Shown: positions 10,939 to 22,883 of the stretch, piece after piece
How positions within the stretch are numbered: the first letter of the stretch is position 1
Layout of the letters: each line of letters opens with the position of its first letter
NCBI GenBank assembly: GCA_000750105.3
Contig: JPHH03000009.1
Coordinates: 620,001 to 684,000, forward strand
Source: Tolypocladium sp. Sup5 PDA-1
Lineage: Eukaryota > Ascomycota > Sordariomycetes > Hypocreales > Ophiocordycipitaceae
Direction: 5' to 3'
Length of the DNA: 64,000 bases
Notes under the pieces: model-generated
Databases searched by the model: none
What the model saw: only the letters and a program-made list of their open reading frames with translations
What the model was told of the DNA's origin: nothing
Made by a program: the position numbers and the translations under genes

Positions 10939-11921
10939 TCAGGCCGTGCAGAGTCCGTCATGAACCGAAGGCGGGTTCGACGACGCATCACCCCAGTTGT
11001 AAGTGCCGAGAAGGCGGCCAATTTCGGTTGATCTATCAGCACGAATATAGTCGTCTAGAAGCTCTTCGGTCAGTAATTGTATGGTAATTCATGGAAAAGG
11101 GTATGCAGAGGCTGGTGGACCGCTGTTTACTTACCCCGTGTTGCGAAATACCACCAGTCGTTGGACCGGAAGGCCTTGTCGGTGAGCTGGGAAAGCACAT
11201 CGTTGAAGCCCTTCCAAGACGTCAGCAATATTCATTCTTAGAGGGCAACCTGTACAAGGCTTACCGTATTTCTCGTATCATAGATCGCATGCTTCGCCCA
11301 GGCGACGTACACCTTTGCATGGTCTTTATTCTTGACACCTTCCGGACCTCCTCTTGGTTGTGATGCGGTGCTGTCATCGAACGTATTTTGAATCTGGTCC
11401 CACGTCTTTCTCAGATAGCCGGAATGCTCGGATAGATAGATCTCATAAGGCCGCCATTGAGAATCCTCCATGCGCTTCCACACCACAATCACTCTCTCCC
11501 AGTCGAAGGGGTGCCCAAACAAACCCTTGGGAGTGAACCCGTCCTTCTGGAAGAACAGGTTGTAGGCGACGCGGACGCTATCCTCGGCGCATCGCTGATA
11601 CGAGTAGTAGATGGGAAATGACTGCGACGGGTTTCCGATGCCCTTGTCTGGCGTCACACAATCGCAACCAGCGTCGGGCCAGGCACAGAGCTTCGACGAA
11701 GGGGTTTGTTGATTGCCATTTTGAGTAGCCGACACCGGAATACACGGCTTCTGGTTCATTGCTTGTCCAAAGAACCACATTGGCTGTGCCTTCATAGCGA
11801 GACTGACACCGCCGGCGTTTAGAAGATCGTTCATGTCGGAGTCACTGACGGGCGTGACTGCCATGGCCATAGCGGCCAGGCATGAACCGGCGAGCAGGGA
11901 CTTGACGATAGAGGGCAGCAT
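10939..11921 (-). CDS. NPP1/NLP family secreted protein (necrosis-inducing-like)
   Basis: Three exons on minus (11265-11921, 11135-11210, 10939-11054) give 282 residues. A single-frame reading would stop eight codons into intron 1 and lose the C-terminus. A signal peptide occupies about residues 1-21. The NPP1 core is clear: IYYSYQRCAED, FFQKDGFTPKG, GHPFDWERVIVVW, VYVAWAKHA and RSNDWWYF. NLPs are secreted cytolysins or related non-toxic effectors. The family heptapeptide is usually GHRHDWE; here residues 136-142 read GHPFDWE, keeping Asp and Glu but changing two positions linked to metal binding and activity. I infer a possibly non-cytolytic member. Cys pairs are present near 60/79 and 86/88. 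Introns are 54 and 80 nt. Confidence 0.88.
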
Positions 11922-14900
11922 TTCTCAGACTTGAGCTTTTCGCAGACTTGAGGGTTTCTCAGACTCGAGCTTTGCAGTGTGTTTGGAGCTGGTCTTCCAT
12001 GTCGAGACTGGCAGTTGAAGTCCCGACTTAAGTATTCCATGTCACACCGAACGGGGAAATAAGGTAGCCGACGGCTTCGGGCCGGTGTGGGGCCGCGCCG
12101 CTGGGCAACCTTGTTGGCGGCAACTCTCCTGTCGCTCTCGGTGCTTCCACCGAGCAAGCGTGTCGGGCACAGCGCCGGCGCTTCAGAAGTTGGACTGTGT
12201 GTGCGCCAAGATCATGCCATGCTTCCTTCGCCATATTGATGGTTACATGAATTCACCTGATGGGTAGCATTGCGCCTGGATCTGCCGCACTAATCAGGCC
12301 AAACGTGTGGCACCGATTGGTGGAGGAGCGCACATCCTTCTGACGGCTTACTGTTCCCACCTCGACGGCATCCGGACTCCCCCGCTGCCCAGTATTTGAG
12401 CGCCGAACTGCCGGTGTCGGTGGCGACGATCACCAGAAGGTAGCGGGTCGGACTCTACTCCGTACAGAAGGATCTGATCCACTTGAGTGCCATTCTGAAC
12501 ATCATGCTCGGTGTCCCGACTGGGCATCACTCTTGCCCTCGACTTTCGGTGACTCTGACCTAAGAAAAGCCACAGTTCAACAGCGCGACCGGTAGAAGTT
12601 AGAATGTCCGTCGCTTAGCGGATCGCACCGAGGGTCCACCACCCCGCGCCGGTTCTTCAACGGCCGTTCGCTCGGCCCAAAGCTCCTTGGCTTCCCTGCA
12701 GGTGTGGAAGTGATCCAGGAATCCCTGTCTGGAATGGACCATATCCCGCCGATCATAGAGCCGCAAGTCTCCGTGCGATGCTTCTACTGCCACCTGGCAG
12801 CCTTTGCAGCTCAAACCATGTTCACTTTCATTCGTCACCGGGTCGAAATATGGCAGAGCCGTGCAAGCCATAAACCTCCAGCATGCGTCTAGGCACTCCT
12901 TCGGCTCTATGACGTGAACACTTCGAGAGACATTTGGTTATTGAGCCAGCGTTCATTAAATTGAGCATCCCCCTACATGTACGTTCCCTACGAGTACGTT
13001 TCTGAAGACCATTCCTTCGGCCCTTAGTGCCCAGGGCATCCGAGGATTCCCGTTATGAGCAGCCACCAGCAACCGTCAGCCCGCAGCTTCCCTTGTAGGT
13101 ACATAACTGAGGTACCTTGGCAGTTGCAGGCAGTAGTCTTGTATCAAGGTACCTTGCTTCCTGTTCGGGGCAGTTGGGGCAGAGCAGTCATTGGGAAGGG
13201 GCAGACATGTGCCACCCGCCAACCCACCATGGAAGAATCTTCGCTGACGGCTTGACTCTCCGCAAAATACGCATCTCCTCTCCCTACGCTCACGATCAGA
13301 GCCATTGACAACCCTTTCTTTCGATCATTTACTCCAGACCAGCGGACGAAATGGCCGGGAAGACAGCTCCTCGAAGCGCGGCCTTGGCTGTACCACTTCT
13401 TGTGGCGGCAATACCAATACGATATACGCCATACCTCCCGGGAAAGCCGCGTTCGCTACTTTTGAATCGCGAGCAGTGTCGCCGAATCGGGCATCTTGCC
13501 AGACATACCCGCGACCAGACTTACCCGCGACGTTCCGCTGGACCCCAACGGGCAACTCTCTCGCGCCGGCATTGTCCTGTTCGGCCGCTGTCGACTTTCC
13601 TCCCGTGAGTACAGCCCTACAAATTTACAATTTCTTGGCGACGTAGATTCGCTAGACAAGTCGTTACCCTCTAATGTCCCGCCCCTACTTCTGTGCGGTA
13701 GCATAGCACTTTGCTAACCTCGCTGATAGAATAAACTACTGTCACCACCAACGACGATAGCAACAATAACAACACTACCACCACCACACAACTCCCACCC
13801 AAGTACCTCATCGAGTCAAAGTCGGTTAAGCATTCCGAAAACCTGTCAGACACCGTTACAATGCCCGGCTAGACCGACAATAAGTCTGGAGGTGCCGCTG
13901 AAGCCGCCGTGAGAGCGCCACGACACTCTCTCTTGTATTCTCAGGAGAGGTGCTGATGGTCGATTCAGGAAGGAAGACGTCCGGCAACGTAAACCGGACG
14001 TCTCCCTGCAGAACCGGTTGACCGAGAGCAAGAGCAATGGCGCGTGGGCTCCGCCCGGCATCGGCAATACCGGAACCGGGAACGATCAAAACAAGAGCAG
14101 TGGTGCGGCCAAAGGCCAGCCGCCGCGCCCCCGTTGTCGTCTTGTGGAGGCAATAGCAACTTCTACTCTGGTAGTGTGTTGGGGACTGACACGTATCTCG
14201 AGGGAGACAGGCAAGCAGAGATAGACAGTCGGGTAGAACCCCTTTTAATAGGGGCTCGAGCCGCCCACCCCCTTAGCTCAGATAATCCCATTCTTTTCGC
14301 TTTCTTTATATCACAATGCGATTTTTCTCAACCGTCTCTGGCATTGACTTACGCTGATGCGTTCAATTCTTCCTGCTTGTGCAGGGAGTGTCCTCAAGCA
14401 GAGCACCACAGTGTACGTCAATGTGAGAAGCAGATTTGAGGGGCAGCCTGTACCTCATGACCGAAAGAAGTATTGACTCAATGGCATCTTCACAGATAGT
14501 TGCCAAAGACGCAGAGAACGTGATATCGTGTTGTTTATACTCTGTTTATCCATCCATCGTCGTCGTGGGATCAATATCTTGATTGGAAACCCGACGCCCT
14601 CCCGTTAGAGCCGCAAGCGACAACATCGCGCAAATCTGCGACGTAATTTCAGTCCACAGGCAATGTACCTAAATATGCCTCATGAGTGTCTCGAGTCGTG
14701 GCGTCTGCATCGCACTTTTGGGGTTCGATCCACGACGTGTTCTATTTTAACAACGACCCTCCGCTCAAAGCTTCAGGCTGGCCATGCACGCACTTCGGTG
14801 TGACTGGGGATGCTCCTTTATCTGAACTGAAGGTGGTGTCTTCTCATCTCTCCAAGTCTCGATGTACTGGAGTACTTGTCTTCAACCGCCCTCACCGCAG

Positions 14901-15899
14901 GAGCCGCCCGTACCTGCTCCCGTCCAGATACCTGGCCCCTCCAAGCGGTGTACCTTTATTAACCAAAACAACTCCTGTCTTTTTCAATAGACCGGCGATG
15001 GCTTACCTTAGTGGTTAAGCAAGAGATCTCATTTACCTGCAAAGGTGCAAGCGGTAGTCCCTCCAACGAGTGTTTCCGTTGGGAACCACGAGAAGACGTT
15101 CCGTGTGTTAGAAAGGGAGCTTGATAAAGAATGATTGATGCCCGCCGGTCATTTTTTGCCTCCTTGAGTCCTTGCGCAAATTTATTTTTTTCTTGGCCCT
15201 GCGAGCAGAAGTCTTAATGTGTACGGAGGACGCAAGATGAGCTGCGAGTCTGCCACCCACAAGCATCCGGGCGACTACCGAGAGCGTCGATAGCCTGGTG
15301 CGGCGGCTGGCGGCAGTTGGTGCAGGGGTCGCCTCGTCGGTGAGAGTTGATGGTCTTGGCATCGAAGCCACAGGAGACCTAGAGCAATTCAGGTATTCAA
15401 GCGCAAAGACTCTTGCTACCAGTGCGGGAAGCCTGCTGTTCCGAGCGAGACCAACAGGGCAGGTCACCCATGCTGCACGCCACGGAGTCTTCCGTTTGTC
15501 ACTCCTCCTCCATTTGTTGGACGCCCAACACCAGTGACATCACCAATCTCCTGTCAGAAATTCCTCCGACCAACTCCTGCGGCTAGCCGCTCACACGGAC
15601 GATCGAGGACGGTGCTGAACGAACGGACCCAGATGCTTCGAACCTGGACGTTGAGGCCTGCGCGTGTGGTCCGCTGCGGCCAACCCGTAAGTACCAGGTA
15701 CCCAAGGCCCCGAGCAAAGTGCGCGCCTGGAATGGTACCCAGGTACTTCAGAAGTTCAGACTCCATGGCTTGCCGTCGGCCCGCCGGCCCCGCATCATCA
15801 TCGACACGCACCCATCGTCTTTTCAACCCCCCGTCGTCCCGCACCGTAGGTGATCTCTAATCTACCTGATGCCATCGCGTCGCACCACGCTCAGCCAGC
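11922..15899. other. Long gene-poor interval
   Basis: About 4 kb between the NPP1 promoter and the second Zn2Cys6 regulator with no convincing gene. At about 13735-13860 a frame encodes an Asn/Thr-rich run (NNNNTTTTTQLPPKYLIESK) closed by TAG. Frames downstream to about 14220 keep coding-like composition (GNTGTGNDQNKSSGAAKG) but are broken, so this may be a decayed low-complexity gene; identity unknown. The right-hand end (from about 15550) serves as promoter/5' UTR of the regulator. Confidence 0.5.
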
Positions 15900-18308
15900 A
15901 TGTCGTCGGTCAAGGCGACCAAGAAGAGCGCCTTTTCGTGTGAGCCGTGTCGCAGGCGCAAGGTGAGTACTGCGCGCGGCACTGACTGCCAATTCGGCCA
16001 CTCCATTTCAAGGTCGAATGCTCACCCATCTCCCCGTCTCGCAGGTCAAGTGTGGTGGTGAGCAGCCAGTCTGCCAGCGCTGCTTAGCTCGCAATGATGA
16101 TTGCATCTACAAGCTGTGCGGCGTCCCCCTCGCACCGCTCCACCCCGTGCTCGGGCGCTGACCGAAGCCACCCTGCAGGAACCCGACGTTGTCGTACACG
16201 CAGCGCCTCGAGGAGCGAATCAAGGAGCTCGAGGACCAGCTCGCCAACGCCGCCAAGTCGCCCACCTCCGCACCGGCCTCGTCGCACTCGAGCCCTCCCA
16301 CGGCCAATGCCCACGATGGCCCGTCACAGGGCCGCCCGAACGCCGATGAGCAGGGCATCTCGCGGAGCTTCCGCGGCCTCAAGGTCGACGACAAGGGCGG
16401 CATCACCTACCACGGCACCACGAGCTTCTTCAACCTCCCCAGCGACCGTTTGCCGGCCGGCTCCGAATACCTCGCCCCGACCGACACCGACGTCCAGCGG
16501 AGGGAGCGCCTGGTCAACAATGCCTGGCAGCAGCGGGCGCTGGAGAACCTGTCCGACATTCCTGTGCGTATGGCCGGCGGGTGCGTTGGGGGCCGGATCA
16601 GAATCCAGCGGCTGACGGCGTGCTAGGAACCGTTCCAATACTTGCTCAACGTGCATTGGTGTTGGATCCAACCCATGTTCAACTTTATATACCGACCAGC
16701 CTTTACGCGTGCGTTCTCCTCACAACAGGGTTGTCGGATTGGGCTGACCTCTGGTGCAGGTGACATGCAGTCTCTAGGGTCCTACTACTCGCACACGCTC
16801 CTCAACGCCGTCATTTCGCACTCGATACGATGGGGCCAGAGCGACCCGGCGACCAAGAGGCTGCTCGATGAATCTTACGACGGAGGCGCTGTCTTTGCCA
16901 AACACGCCCGGGGCATGCTCTTCGACGAGCTCAGCAGAGGAGTGTGTACCGTGCCCACGATTCAAACACTTCTCCTGCTCAGCGCCCAGGAATGTAGCCT
17001 CGGAAATGCGACGCAAGCCTGGACATACAGCGGGATTGCGTTCAGATCGATCGATCACCTGGGCATCTGCGTCGACGCCCAGCGCTATCCCGGCTCTGTT
17101 CCCCTGACGGACGAGGAGCTCGAGATCCGGCACCGCATCTTCTGGAGCTGCTACTTCTGGGACAAACTAATCAGCCTGTACCTCGGCCGCTCCCCTTCGT
17201 TGCGGCAATCGCGTATTTCGCCGCCTCAGGTCATGTTTGACGACTCGGCCGAGGACGACATTTGGGTCCCATTCGGAGCGCAGCAGGTCGGGGTGACTTG
17301 GAAATACCCCCCTACCACGGCCCACTCCGCCTCGTGCTTCATGAGCATGTGCCGCCTGTCGGTCATCTTCAACGAGATCCTGATTCACATGTACGATCCT
17401 CTGGCACAAAACACGGATGCAGAGGTGCAAGAGTGTCTCAGGACGCAAGAGCCGGCGTTCCAGGAGTGGTGGCATCTGCTGCCACCTCACCTGAAAATTG
17501 ACCCCGTCGCGTTGCCAGCCCTCGCACCGCCCTCGCACATTGTCACATTAAAGTGTGTACGATCCCTTGGGACACTATGGGACAATGACTGACGTGGATT
17601 TTTAGCTGCCTCTACCACACGTTCAAGATTCTCCTCTACCGGCCGATGCTTACCGGCCGGGGGAAGCGCGACGATGGCGGCATGTCTCCCTTCAAGCATT
17701 ACCTCGTTGAATGCGTCACGTCTGCGACTGCCATCATCACAATCTTCGATCTCTTCTGCAGGACGTTTACGATGAACTACTGCGTCTTGTCGCTAGCGTA
17801 CAGCGTCTACATTGCCGCCTCGATATTCCTGCTGCAGGTTCAGGCCAACCCTGATGAGCAGCAAGCCATGCGGAAGCTCAACTATTGCATCCAGTGCCTG
17901 GACCAGGTTAAAAACATCAGTCCAGGTGAGTAATCGCAGTGCTGGAAGCGAGATTCACATCACTAACCTCTTCCAGTCATCAACAGCGCCTTGAACCTCC
18001 TCACCAAGGAACTGGCGGCGGTGGGCATGGGACTGGAGATTCCCAACCCGCGCCAGTCGCAACCACCGCCCACACCGAGAGCTGACATCCCGATGTCTGG
18101 CCCGATGTACCACAACTCTGCCGAGTCCCGCCAGATGCCTCTTCCCTCGCATCCATTGTTTCAGCCTGCGCTGAATAACAACTTTGGTCCCGACTCCATG
18201 CACGTGCACCCGGGTGTCTTTGAGACCATGTCCACTCTGGAACCCCTTAGTGTGAGGGTCGGGGCAATTCACCACGAGTCCGAAAACCACCAGTCGCCGT
18301 TTGGGTGA
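15900..18308 (+). CDS. Zn2Cys6 fungal transcription factor, seven exons
   Basis: Exons 15900-15962, 16045-16115, 16179-16563, 16627-16708, 16760-17552, 17606-17925 and 17977-18308 give 681 residues. The zinc cluster is split by intron 1: SCEPCRRRK then VKCGGEQPVCQRCLARNDDC. It is followed by the usual linker and coiled coil (YTQRLEERIKELEDQLANAA). The middle homology region follows, including FNFIYRPAFTR, IQTLLLLSAQECSLGN, SIDHLGICVDAQ and HRIFWSCYFWDKLISLYLGRSP. The family regulates catabolic and secondary metabolic genes. A sugar/quinate-type MFS porter lies 1.4 kb downstream on the same strand and is a plausible target. The intron 2 donor (GTGCGG) is weak but restores the Y-L-N-P-T-L-S-Y linker. 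No specific orthologue is recognised. Confidence 0.9.
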
Positions 18309-19757
18309 GAGATTGGGATCTTGGCCATGGATGCTGGGGCATTGGCTTCACTCCTTATTCCCCACACCACCACCACATATCTCGAATCGCCCAGTCCGCC
18401 CAACACGTCTCGGGAGTTCTCACACAGCTTGTGAGATGCTGGAGACGGAATCGTATACGGCTTACACCGTCCATACGGCGGCAGCGATCCCGCAAGCCAT
18501 ATGTAATGGCTTCTGGGACCCAGTCGCAATTCTGGGCGTTCTTGCGATGGAAGCGAAGCATTGTAGGCAAGGGAATGGGTCCCAAAGCGCATCCTCTCGC
18601 TCTGATATGATACAGAAGATGACCCCCATCAGGCACAGCATGGAGCTGACGCATGGCTGTGGGGAAGACCTTGGCGCCTGGGCTTTCAGAGGGTCAGGTC
18701 TTCAGGCAGAATTGCATGCATGGGTAGCCCGTAGATCCGGGGAACTCGGCGGTAGGGCTGAGACCCGCTCTCACTGTCTGGGGCAGTGTCAAGAAGATGC
18801 GGGTGTCTGCAGTATACGGAGTACGGATAACAGGCCTCGGTCTTGGCAGCAGACCACAAGGTGGTGGAGAGCGGCATCTAGACAAGCCGACGTTGACATG
18901 GCTTGTCTGGAGCCATTGTGCATCATATCAGCTGCCAGAAAATCTAGTTATCCGCCAATTAATAGGCAAAATCTACTACTTACTCGCATCGTCGCTGCCG
19001 CCTTGGTCAATTCGCGACAGTCAATTCTCTTTCACCGGCGGTGCAACCAGGGAGACGGCACTGTCTTGCTACCTAGGCCGAAGCAGCGACAGCACCGCGC
19101 GAGCTAATCCCGCCGCTTCCACTACTTTTTCGATTCTCGACATTCTGAACCCGCGGCATCTGGGCCGGAAGTTGGCCGAATGCTCCCCAAGCTCGTGTTT
19201 AACAACAGCGACGGGGCCGGGGTTCGCGACCCGGGGGTCTGGGAACGGATTGTTCGGTTCGATGCTCGAGGGCTGGTTCGGCCAACTTCCGCGCGGTGAG
19301 TGGAGGGATGTCTCTGGTCCTGGGGCCCCAAGGACGCAACCGTGCATAACGGGCCACGCGGGCAAAACGTGGGCGGTGGTTGTCGCGCTGCCCGGGATGC
19401 AGCATCACGACAAGCCAAAGGATGGCCGTGTCTGGAAAGACTCGTCGGTCGTCGAGCATAGCCACACGAGGTTTCCAGCCGTTAGGGCTTGCTCGGGCTG
19501 TGCGCCCCTTTCCCCCTCGGGCTAAGCCGGCCGCTGGCCACGCGCGTGGGAACGGAAGGAGGTGTGCCCCACGCAAAGTCTTCAACCCTCCTCCCCACCC
19601 CATCCTCCTGCATCGCAAGCACGGAGACTAGACGGACCACGGTCATCAGATCGGATGGCAGAGTGACAGCTCCATCGATCCCACACTAACCAGCGATCCG
19701 GCTCGCCTCCGCGCATCGCCAGTCGACGGGGCTCTGGCGTCTGGGGTCTGGAAATCC
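18309..19757. other. Intergenic region, no gene seen
   Basis: About 1.45 kb between the regulator and the MFS porter. Some frames stay open for 200 or more codons (for example 18301-19107) but lack any family motif or believable composition, and they overlap opposite-strand frames of similar length. I treat them as chance. The right part is the porter promoter. Confidence 0.5.
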
Positions 19758-21470
19758 ATGCTGGCAGGGTCTCACTGTCTCGTCGCAACGATGCTCCCCA
19801 AGCTGAACCCCTACTATGCGCTGTCCGTCGTCACGATAGCTAGTGGCTCCATCCCGAAAGGTGAGACACGCCGATGCATCTCCAAACCTTTTTTGGTCTT
19901 TCTCGTTTCTGACTGTCATCGCGCGCAGGCTACGACGAGGGCGGCTTCGCTGCGGCCTCAGGGCTGGTGTCCTTCTTGAGCGATTATAATCTGGTCAAGG
20001 GGCGATGGACGGGATCACCCTCCGAGCTCGCCAATCGCCGCGCCGTCATCACCTCGCTCGGCGTGTTGGGCGCGGCGATTGGCGCCGGCATGGCCATTGC
20101 CGTCACGGACCGCATTGGCCGCTTGCGCACCTGGCAGCTCTTCACCCTGCTGTGGATGACGGGCTTCTTCACCACCACCTTCTCCTCGGGCATCGTGGGC
20201 CTCCTCATGTTCTCGCGCATATGGGGGGGCGTTGGCGCTGGGGGGTTGACGGTGGTGGCGCCGCTCTACCTGTCCGAGATTGCGCGGGCAAAGTCAAGGG
20301 GCATGATTGTTTCTGTTTACATGGTAATCTTGCTGTCGTTTCTCATGCTGGGTAAGGCGAGGCGCTCTCTCCAAACCAGTTCCCGCTGACCCCTGTTGAA
20401 CAGGCTTCTTCGTCAACTATGCCGCCCTCAGGACCATGCCGCCCTCCCGGGAGCAGTATCGCCTCGTGCTGGGCGTCCCCCAAATCCCCGTCGGCCTCTC
20501 GCTCATCGCCTCCTTCTTCCTCAGCGACACCCCCCGCTGGCTTGCGTCCAAGAATCGCTCGGAAGAGGCCCTCGCCGTCCTGGCCAAGCTCCGCAACAGC
20601 ACCGCGGATGACCCCGACGTCATCAAGGAGTTTAATGGGATCCAGACGGAGATTGAGGAAAAGCACCAGGCACTGGCAAACACGTCGACCTGGACCATCA
20701 TCAAGGAGGTGGCCACCGTCTCGACCTACCGCAAGCGTTTCCTCCTCGGGCTTGCCATGCAGACGTTCGCCCAGTGGAGCGGCGGCAACGGCATCACCTA
20801 CTACATCCCCGAGATCTTCCAGTTGGCTGGCATCTCCAGCAGCAAGGGTTCGCTCATCAACGCGGGTGGCTATGGTGCCGTCAAGCTCGTCTTCACAATG
20901 ATCTTCACCTGGGGGCTCATCGACTACTTTGGCAGGAGGCGCTGCTTCATGACCGGCCTGGCTCTCCAATGCGTGACCCACATTTACATGGCCGTGTACA
21001 TGGCGATCTGGAAGGGGTCCAAGAACGGGGCGGCCTCGGACGCGGCGGTGGCCTCTATATTCATCTATGCCGTCGGCTGGTCCATTGGCCTCTGCACCGT
21101 GCAGTACCTCTACGGGACAGAGATCATGCCTACTCGGGTTAGGAGTGTCTCGTATGCGACAAATATGATGGTCCACTGGTTGTTCCAGTTCGCCGTCGTG
21201 CGCGTAACGCCGCCCATGTTCCAGGCCCTCAATGTCTGGGGTGCGTACGTGTTTTGGGCCTGCATTTGTGCCGTCGGGCTGGTTGTTTTGGGCGTTTGGG
21301 CGCCGGAGACCAAGGGGGTGCCGATGGAGAGGATGGAGGAGCTCTTCTCGGGGCCGTGGTACATGGGATGGCGGGCCAAGGTAGATCTGGACAGCGACAG
21401 CGACTCGTTGCGGAGCTCGAGGGAAGGGGTGCATCACAGTCGAGAGACAGAAAAGCCAATGGCATACTGA
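19758..21470 (+). CDS. MFS sugar porter, quinate permease-like
   Basis: Exons 19758-19860, 19929-20351 and 20404-21470 give 530 residues. Seen: GYDEGGF after TM1 (the GYD motif), TDRIGRLRT (loop 2-3), FSRIWGGVGAGGLTVVAPLYLSEIA, SDTPRWLASK (the PESPRWL position), GGNGITYYIPEIF, DYFGRRRC, GTEIMPTRVRS and APETKGVPMERMEELF. This set is that of the fungal sugar-porter family close to quinate permeases; quinate, a hexose or a sugar acid is a reasonable substrate class, by inference. An alternative ATG lies 11 codons downstream. Introns are 68 and 52 nt. The gene lies downstream of, and on the same strand as, the Zn2Cys6 regulator at 15900-18308. Confidence 0.9.
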
Positions 21471-21679
21471 CATGAGCCGTTGATACAAGAGTGTCTGGTT
21501 TTAATAGAATAGTCCTTTGCGAAGCACATGTACCCGTACTCTCTTGCCAAGCCGGGACATTCCCGATATGCCACCAGGTTTTCTTGGCCGTTATCGTATC
21601 CCTCCGAGAGCAGAGGCAGCCCGCGATCCTTGGGTAGCAGGCCGTTCTGCCCGGTCGTCACCCCGCGATGGCCCCGAGA

Positions 21680-21800
21680 CTAGATCAGCTTCTGGATTCC
21701 GCCATGTTCGCGATTGCCAAGCGCGCAGAGTTACCACAGAGCATGCGGTGGCAGTGGAAAATGGGACGGAACTGGAACCCCGTTCTTCTCAACATGGGGA
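21680..21800 (-). pseudogene. Decayed fragment of a POT-family transporter
   Basis: On the minus strand this segment reads MLRRTGFQFRPI followed by remnants ending in a stretch like the intact transporter's SSAGIQKLIYS. The intact POT gene has MLRRMGFQFRPI at the corresponding place (about 24275-24400). Nucleotides such as atcagcttctggattcc and gggacggaact are shared and the rest is about three-quarters identical by eye. It carries frame disruptions and covers only about 40 codons of a 556-residue protein, so it is a relic. Confidence 0.75.
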
Positions 21801-22513
21801 ACTTCCATAGCTCCATGACATCGTTGTGAATCCAGCATGTTCTGTAATCTGTAGTCAACTCATAAAGAGTATGCCGACCCTCTTTAACCACACTGGCTTG
21901 TTTAAATACTTTGGCTCCTTAGATTACATTAGGTCACGGCGACGATGGCTACCATTATATGAGGACCCCCCCTAGATAGAGTCTACTCAGATAGCACGGC
22001 GTCAAGATATACAGGCTGAGCACGACGTCACACTACTGTCGATGAAAAGTGGAGCAAAAGTGGAGCAATGTTCTACGGACTTATTCCGTAACCCAGTCCC
22101 AAACGCTACCGAACTGAGCGGTCATCCCCGACAGCCAACTGTCCCCCTCGAAGTGGCGGACTGGCGCGGGGATGGCTCGGCGGCGATTGGCGCCACTGGC
22201 GCGGGCAGGGGCGCGAGCGCAGGCTCAGGCGCAGGGGCGGGGGTTTCCTCGGCCTTGGTGGCCGGAGCCACGGCATCGTCGTCGCCGGCGAATCTGGCCA
22301 GTCAACGCTCGGCGGGATGACCCGGAACTTTAAAGCAGTCTCATAAAGAAGCAAAGCTAGAAGCTGCTGCTCACCCACTTGCGTGGTCTCTCAATTGCAG
22401 CTTCTGTACAGCTTCGCTTATGGAGTCCGTGGGAGTAAGCTTCGTGGATCTTTCCACGGGGCTGGTGGGCTTGTCCGTTCTTGACCGTAACAAACCCGAG
22501 GAGTGTAAGACGG

Positions 22514-22689
22514 CAGGGGCACAGCCAAAAGTGGTTCCAGCGAATGCTTTTCTCGGGATTGGGGATGGAAACTGGAGCCAGATGGTACGGAGGGCGTATT
22601 ACCTGCGGAGTAACCCAGTAGTCACCGCTGGGTCGGACGTAACCAGCAGGGGCGTAGCCAAAAGTGGTTCTAGCGAATGCGTTTCTCGA
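22514..22689. repeat. Imperfect 42 bp direct repeat, two copies
   Basis: Copy 1 at 22514-22555 and copy 2 at 22648-22689 share caggggc..agccaaaagtgg and then agcgaatgc, with only about four mismatches; the spacing is 134 bp. It lies within the fragment island and has no coding sense that I can see. Confidence 0.8.
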
Positions 22690-22712
22690 AGCCTGGGTAG
22701 TTTGATATAAGG

Positions 22713-22778
22713 TCGGGCCTTGGGTTCGGCCATGAGGAAGAGGATGGGGTTGGGGTGCCTAAAAGGTCGTGCCCATGT
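22713..22778 (-). pseudogene. Inverted copy of the kinase start region
   Basis: Reverse-complemented, this segment matches about 58241-58306, spanning the start codon of the kinase at 58289. A core of about 25 identical bases (including ccccatcctcttcctcatgg) is flanked by near-identical sequence such as catgggcacg and aggcccga. Only some 66 bp are preserved, including noncoding leader, so it is a DNA-level copy, not a retrocopy of a whole gene. Confidence 0.8.
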
Positions 22779-22883
22779 AATCGTGGTATCGGCGGCGGAG
22801 ACGAGAACCGAGAACCTCCAGTATAGCAAAGTAGCTCCGACTCAAAGCAAGAGAGAAAAGGTATAGGTACAAGGTAGGTAGCA

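Noticed and set aside
18797..19525. Long plus-strand frame between the regulator and the MFS porter
   Set aside because: No motif or stable composition; overlapping frames of similar length on both strands.
20343..21488. 381-codon open frame on minus over the MFS porter
   Set aside because: It is antisense to a clear sugar-porter exon; low-complexity Arg/His/Pro/Gly composition; caused by GC-rich codon usage.
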